Of a DNA stretch of 64,000 nt, positions 61,720 through 64,000 are shown piece by piece (within the stretch, counting starts at the first letter, position 1; each line of letters begins with the position of its first letter). This DNA comes from Leisingera sp. ANG1. GTDB taxonomy: Bacteria > Pseudomonadota > Alphaproteobacteria > Rhodobacterales > Rhodobacteraceae. The stretch spans positions 124,001 through 188,000 of the forward strand of contig NZ_AFCF02000009.1 in NCBI RefSeq assembly GCF_000203975.2, given 5' to 3'. Made by a program: the position numbers and the translations under genes. The notes beneath the pieces are model-generated. The model was given only the letters and a program-made list of their open reading frames with translations. It searched no databases and had not been told where the DNA came from.

Positions 61720-64000
61720 TTAGCCGTTCTGACGGATGGTCTCGTTCTTCGGATCGTAGGGGCTGTCGCAGGTGACAACCGCATCCCACAGCTTGTCCTG
61801 GATCTTGACCTGCAGCTTGGTGCCTTCCACCGCGTAGTCGGGCTTCACGTAGCCCATGCCGATGGATTTCTCGAAGGCCACCGAGTAGCCGCCGGAGGTC
61901 AGGCGGCCCACACGGGTGCCGTCTTCGGCATAGAGCGCCTCGCGGCCCCAGGGATCGGCATCGGCGGGGCCGTCGATCAGCAGGGTGCAGCACTTCACGC
62001 GGACGCCGGTCTCGACCAGTTTGTCCTTGCCGTGGAAGTCCTTCTCCAGATCGACAAAGCGCGGCAAGTCGGCTTCCAGCGGGGTCGCGTCGCGGCCCAG
62101 TTCGTTGCCGAAGGCGCGGTAGGATTTCTCCTGGCGCAGCCAGTTCTGGGCGCGCGCACCCACCAGCTTCATGCCGTGCTTCTCGCCCGCTTTTTCCAAG
62201 AGGTCAAAGAGGTAGTTCTGCATCTCGATCGGGTGATGCAGTTCCCAGCCCAGTTCACCGGTGTAGGCCACGCGGATCGCATTGACCGGGCACATGCCCA
62301 GTTCGATCTGCTTGGCCGACAGCCAGGGGAAGCGCTTGTTGGACAGTGCGGTTTCCGGATCGGCGTCGACGATCACCTCTTTCAGCACATCGCGCGACTT
62401 CGGACCTGCGATGGCGAAGACGCCCCACTGGGTGGTCACGTCCTGGATCTCGATGTAGCCGAACTCCTCCATCTTGTCCTCGGCCGCCTTGCGCAGGAAA
62501 TCGGCGTCATATTCGGACCAGGCACCGGCAGAGACGAGGTAGTAGTTGTTCTCGCCGTTGCGGACGATGGTGTATTCGGTGCGGGTGGTGCCGAATGCAG
62601 TCAGCGCGTAGGTCAGGTTGATGCGGCCAACCTTCGGCAGCTTGTTGCAGGTGAACCAATCCAGGAACTGGGTCGCACCGGGGCCTTTGACGACATGTTT
62701 GGTGAAGGCGGTCGCGTCAATGAGGCCAACGCCTTCACGCACGGCTTTTGCCTCGTCCACGGCATGCTGCCACCAGCCGCCGCGGCGGAAGGAGCGGGCA
62801 TCGTGGTCGTAGTTCTGCGGTGCATCGACGGGGCCGAAGTAGTTCGGGCGTTCCCAGCCGTTGACCCAGCCGAACTGTGCGCCGCGGGCCTTTTGGCGGT
62901 CGTATGCCGGTGCGGTACGCAGCGGACGGCAGGCTTCGCGCTCTTCGTCCGGGTGGTGCAGGATGTAGACGTGCTCATAGCACTCTTCGTTCTTGCGGGC
63001 CGCGAACTCGGTGGTCATCCAGTTGGAGGAGTAGCGTTTCGGGTCGAGCGACGCCATGTCGATCTCGGCCTCGCCGTCCACCATCATCTGGGCCAAGTAG
63101 TAGCCGGTGCCGCCTGCGGCGGTGATGCCGAAGGAGAAGCCTTCCGCCAGCCACATGTTGCGCAGGCCCGGGGCCGGGCCGACCAGCGGGTTGCCGTCGG
63201 GGGTGTAGCAGATCGGGCCGTTGAAGTCGTCTTTCAGACCGCTCTCGGCACAGGACGGAACGCGCTCTGCCATCGCCATGTACTGTTCGGCGATCCGGTC
63301 CAGATCCAGCGGGAACAGGTCAGCGCGGAAGCTGTCCGGCACGCCGTGCTCGAACTGGGCGGGCGCGCCGCGCTCGTAGATGCCCAGGATCCAGCCGCCG
63401 CGCTCTTCGCGGGCATAGGATTCATTGTCGGCGTCGCGCACAACGGGGTGCTCGGGGTTGCCGGCTTCACGCCATTTGACCAGCTCGGGGTCCTTGTCCA
63501 TGACGATGAAGGTGTGCTCGACCGGGATGGCCGGCATCTTGATGCCCAGCATTTTCGCGGTGCGCTGCGCGTGGTTGCCGGATGCGGTCACGACGTGCTC
63601 GGCGGTGATTACCACCTGCTCGTCGGAAGGAACCAGGTTGCCGCCCTTTTCGACCATCTTGGTGCAGGTGACTTCCCAGTGGGTGCCGTTCCAATGGAAG
63701 GCATCGGCCTGCATCTTGCGGACGATATCGACGCCGCGCTGACGGGCACCCTTGGCCATCGCCTGGGTCACGTCTGCCGGGTTAATGTAGCCGTCCTCGG
63801 TGTGGTAGATCGCGCCCTTCAGGTCGCCGGTCTCGATCAGCGGCCAGCGTTCCTTGATCTGATCCGGGGTCAGCCACTCATAGTCCACGTCGCAGGTCTC
63901 TGCGGTGGAGGCATAGAGCATGTACTCGTCCATGCGCTCCTGGGTCTGCGCCATACGCAGGTTGCCGACCACGGCGAAACCTGCGTTCAGGCCGGTTTCC
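61720..64000 (-). CDS. Dimethylglycine dehydrogenase-like FAD-GcvT protein (5' end outside window)
   Basis: About 760 residues of a two-domain enzyme, reading open to the window edge; the codons beyond 63972 still fit the family (ETGLNAGFAVVGNLRMAQ), so the true start lies beyond base 64000. The visible part has the end of the DAO-type FAD domain (up to WLAEGFSFGITAAGGTG) and the GcvT-like folate-binding domain (WERPNYFG onward; VAYTGELGWELHHP). Expected role: oxidative demethylation of dimethylglycine or a related methylamine with one-carbon transfer to tetrahydrofolate. The flavin-attachment motif is outside the window. Confidence 0.85.
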   Translation of the reverse strand, partial: ETGLNAGFAVVGNLRMAQTQERMDEYMLYASTAETCDVDYEWLTPDQIKERWPLIETGDLKGAIYHTEDGYINPADVTQAMAKGARQRGVDIVRKMQADAFHWNGTHWEVTCTKMVEKGGNLVPSDEQVVITAEHVVTASGNHAQRTAKMLGIKMPAIPVEHTFIVMDKDPELVKWREAGNPEHPVVRDADNESYAREERGGWILGIYERGAPAQFEHGVPDSFRADLFPLDLDRIAEQYMAMAERVPSCAESGLKDDFNGPICYTPDGNPLVGPAPGLRNMWLAEGFSFGITAAGGTGYYLAQMMVDGEAEIDMASLDPKRYSSNWMTTEFAARKNEECYEHVYILHHPDEEREACRPLRTAPAYDRQKARGAQFGWVNGWERPNYFGPVDAPQNYDHDARSFRRGGWWQHAVDEAKAVREGVGLIDATAFTKHVVKGPGATQFLDWFTCNKLPKVGRINLTYALTAFGTTRTEYTIVRNGENNYYLVSAGAWSEYDADFLRKAAEDKMEEFGYIEIQDVTTQWGVFAIAGPKSRDVLKEVIVDADPETALSNKRFPWLSAKQIELGMCPVNAIRVAYTGELGWELHHPIEMQNYLFDLLEKAGEKHGMKLVGARAQNWLRQEKSYRAFGNELGRDATPLEADLPRFVDLEKDFHGKDKLVETGVRVKCCTLLIDGPADADPWGREALYAEDGTRVGRLTSGGYSVAFEKSIGMGYVKPDYAVEGTKLQVKIQDKLWDAVVTCDSPYDPKNETIRQNG

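Noticed and set aside
1-64000. CRISPR array, prophage, transposon, tRNA or rRNA gene
   Set aside because: No regularly spaced direct repeats, integrase or transposase motifs, or tRNA T-arm patterns were seen by eye; a tRNAscan or HMM search would be needed for certainty.

Overview
The window looks like a chromosomal segment of a marine alphaproteobacterium of the Roseobacter group (Rhodobacteraceae, Leisingera/Phaeobacter/Ruegeria-like). This rests on the high GC and strong G/C bias at third codon positions, the hisS-hisZ-hisG order with short-form HisG, a class II (B12-dependent) ribonucleotide reductase, many solute importers, and two flavoprotein-GcvT fusions of the dimethylglycine/sarcosine dehydrogenase type. 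I see no tRNA, rRNA, CRISPR array, insertion sequence or prophage; the assignment is by pattern recognition, not by search.

Layout. 1-2.5 kb: polyamine-type ABC importer (minus strand, permease cut by the window edge). 3-5.4 kb: dimethylglycine-dehydrogenase-like enzyme. 5.5-8.6 kb: TauABC-type importer whose permease carries an inserted cadherin/VCBS-like periplasmic domain. 8.8-11.2 kb: LysR regulator and a HisD-family enzyme that is probably the sulfopropanediol dehydrogenase HpsN. 11.2-19.3 kb: nitrous oxide reductase cluster nosRZDFYL, led by a small exported CxxCxxCxxC protein with an FNR/NnrR-like site in front and no nosX in reach. 19.4-26.9 kb: divergent arginine-type island, with a polar amino acid ABC importer facing a TetR regulator - aminotransferase (AruH-like) - ThDP decarboxylase (AruI-like) - dimethylarginine hydrolase operon. 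27.2-30.2 kb: nrdJ divergent from a DUF1489 gene, with paired NrdR-like boxes and DnaA boxes between them. 30.4-39.2 kb: hisGZS, slyX, a lysine-rich helical orphan, a 2OG-Fe(II) oxygenase and dnaE. 39.6-48.9 kb: xanthine dehydrogenase xdhABC joined to a BmpA/Nup-type purine/nucleoside importer. 49-64 kb: accessory metabolism, comprising VOC protein, HlyD plus small membrane partner, aldo/keto reductase, DAO flavoprotein, DUF938 methyltransferase, three LysR regulators, a PhnZ-like HD protein, a membrane LytTR regulator, an azoreductase, and a second dimethylglycine-dehydrogenase-like gene running off the right edge.

How it fits together. Most of the window serves scavenging of dissolved organic nitrogen, sulfur and purines: importer and first catabolic enzymes sit side by side (arginine/methylarginine, purines, perhaps C3-sulfonates and methylated amines), each near a LysR or TetR regulator, with nitrous oxide respiration as an energy option.

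Most unusual items: (1) a three-copy intergenic element with two hairpins of different sequence held at fixed spacing between conserved boxes (30203-30386, both strands, and 58953-59038); (2) the cadherin-like domain inside TauC; (3) the combined methylarginine/arginine transaminase island; (4) the NrdR plus DnaA box arrangement; (5) a diiron-oxygenase-like HD protein; (6) the CxxCxxCxxC protein ahead of nosR.
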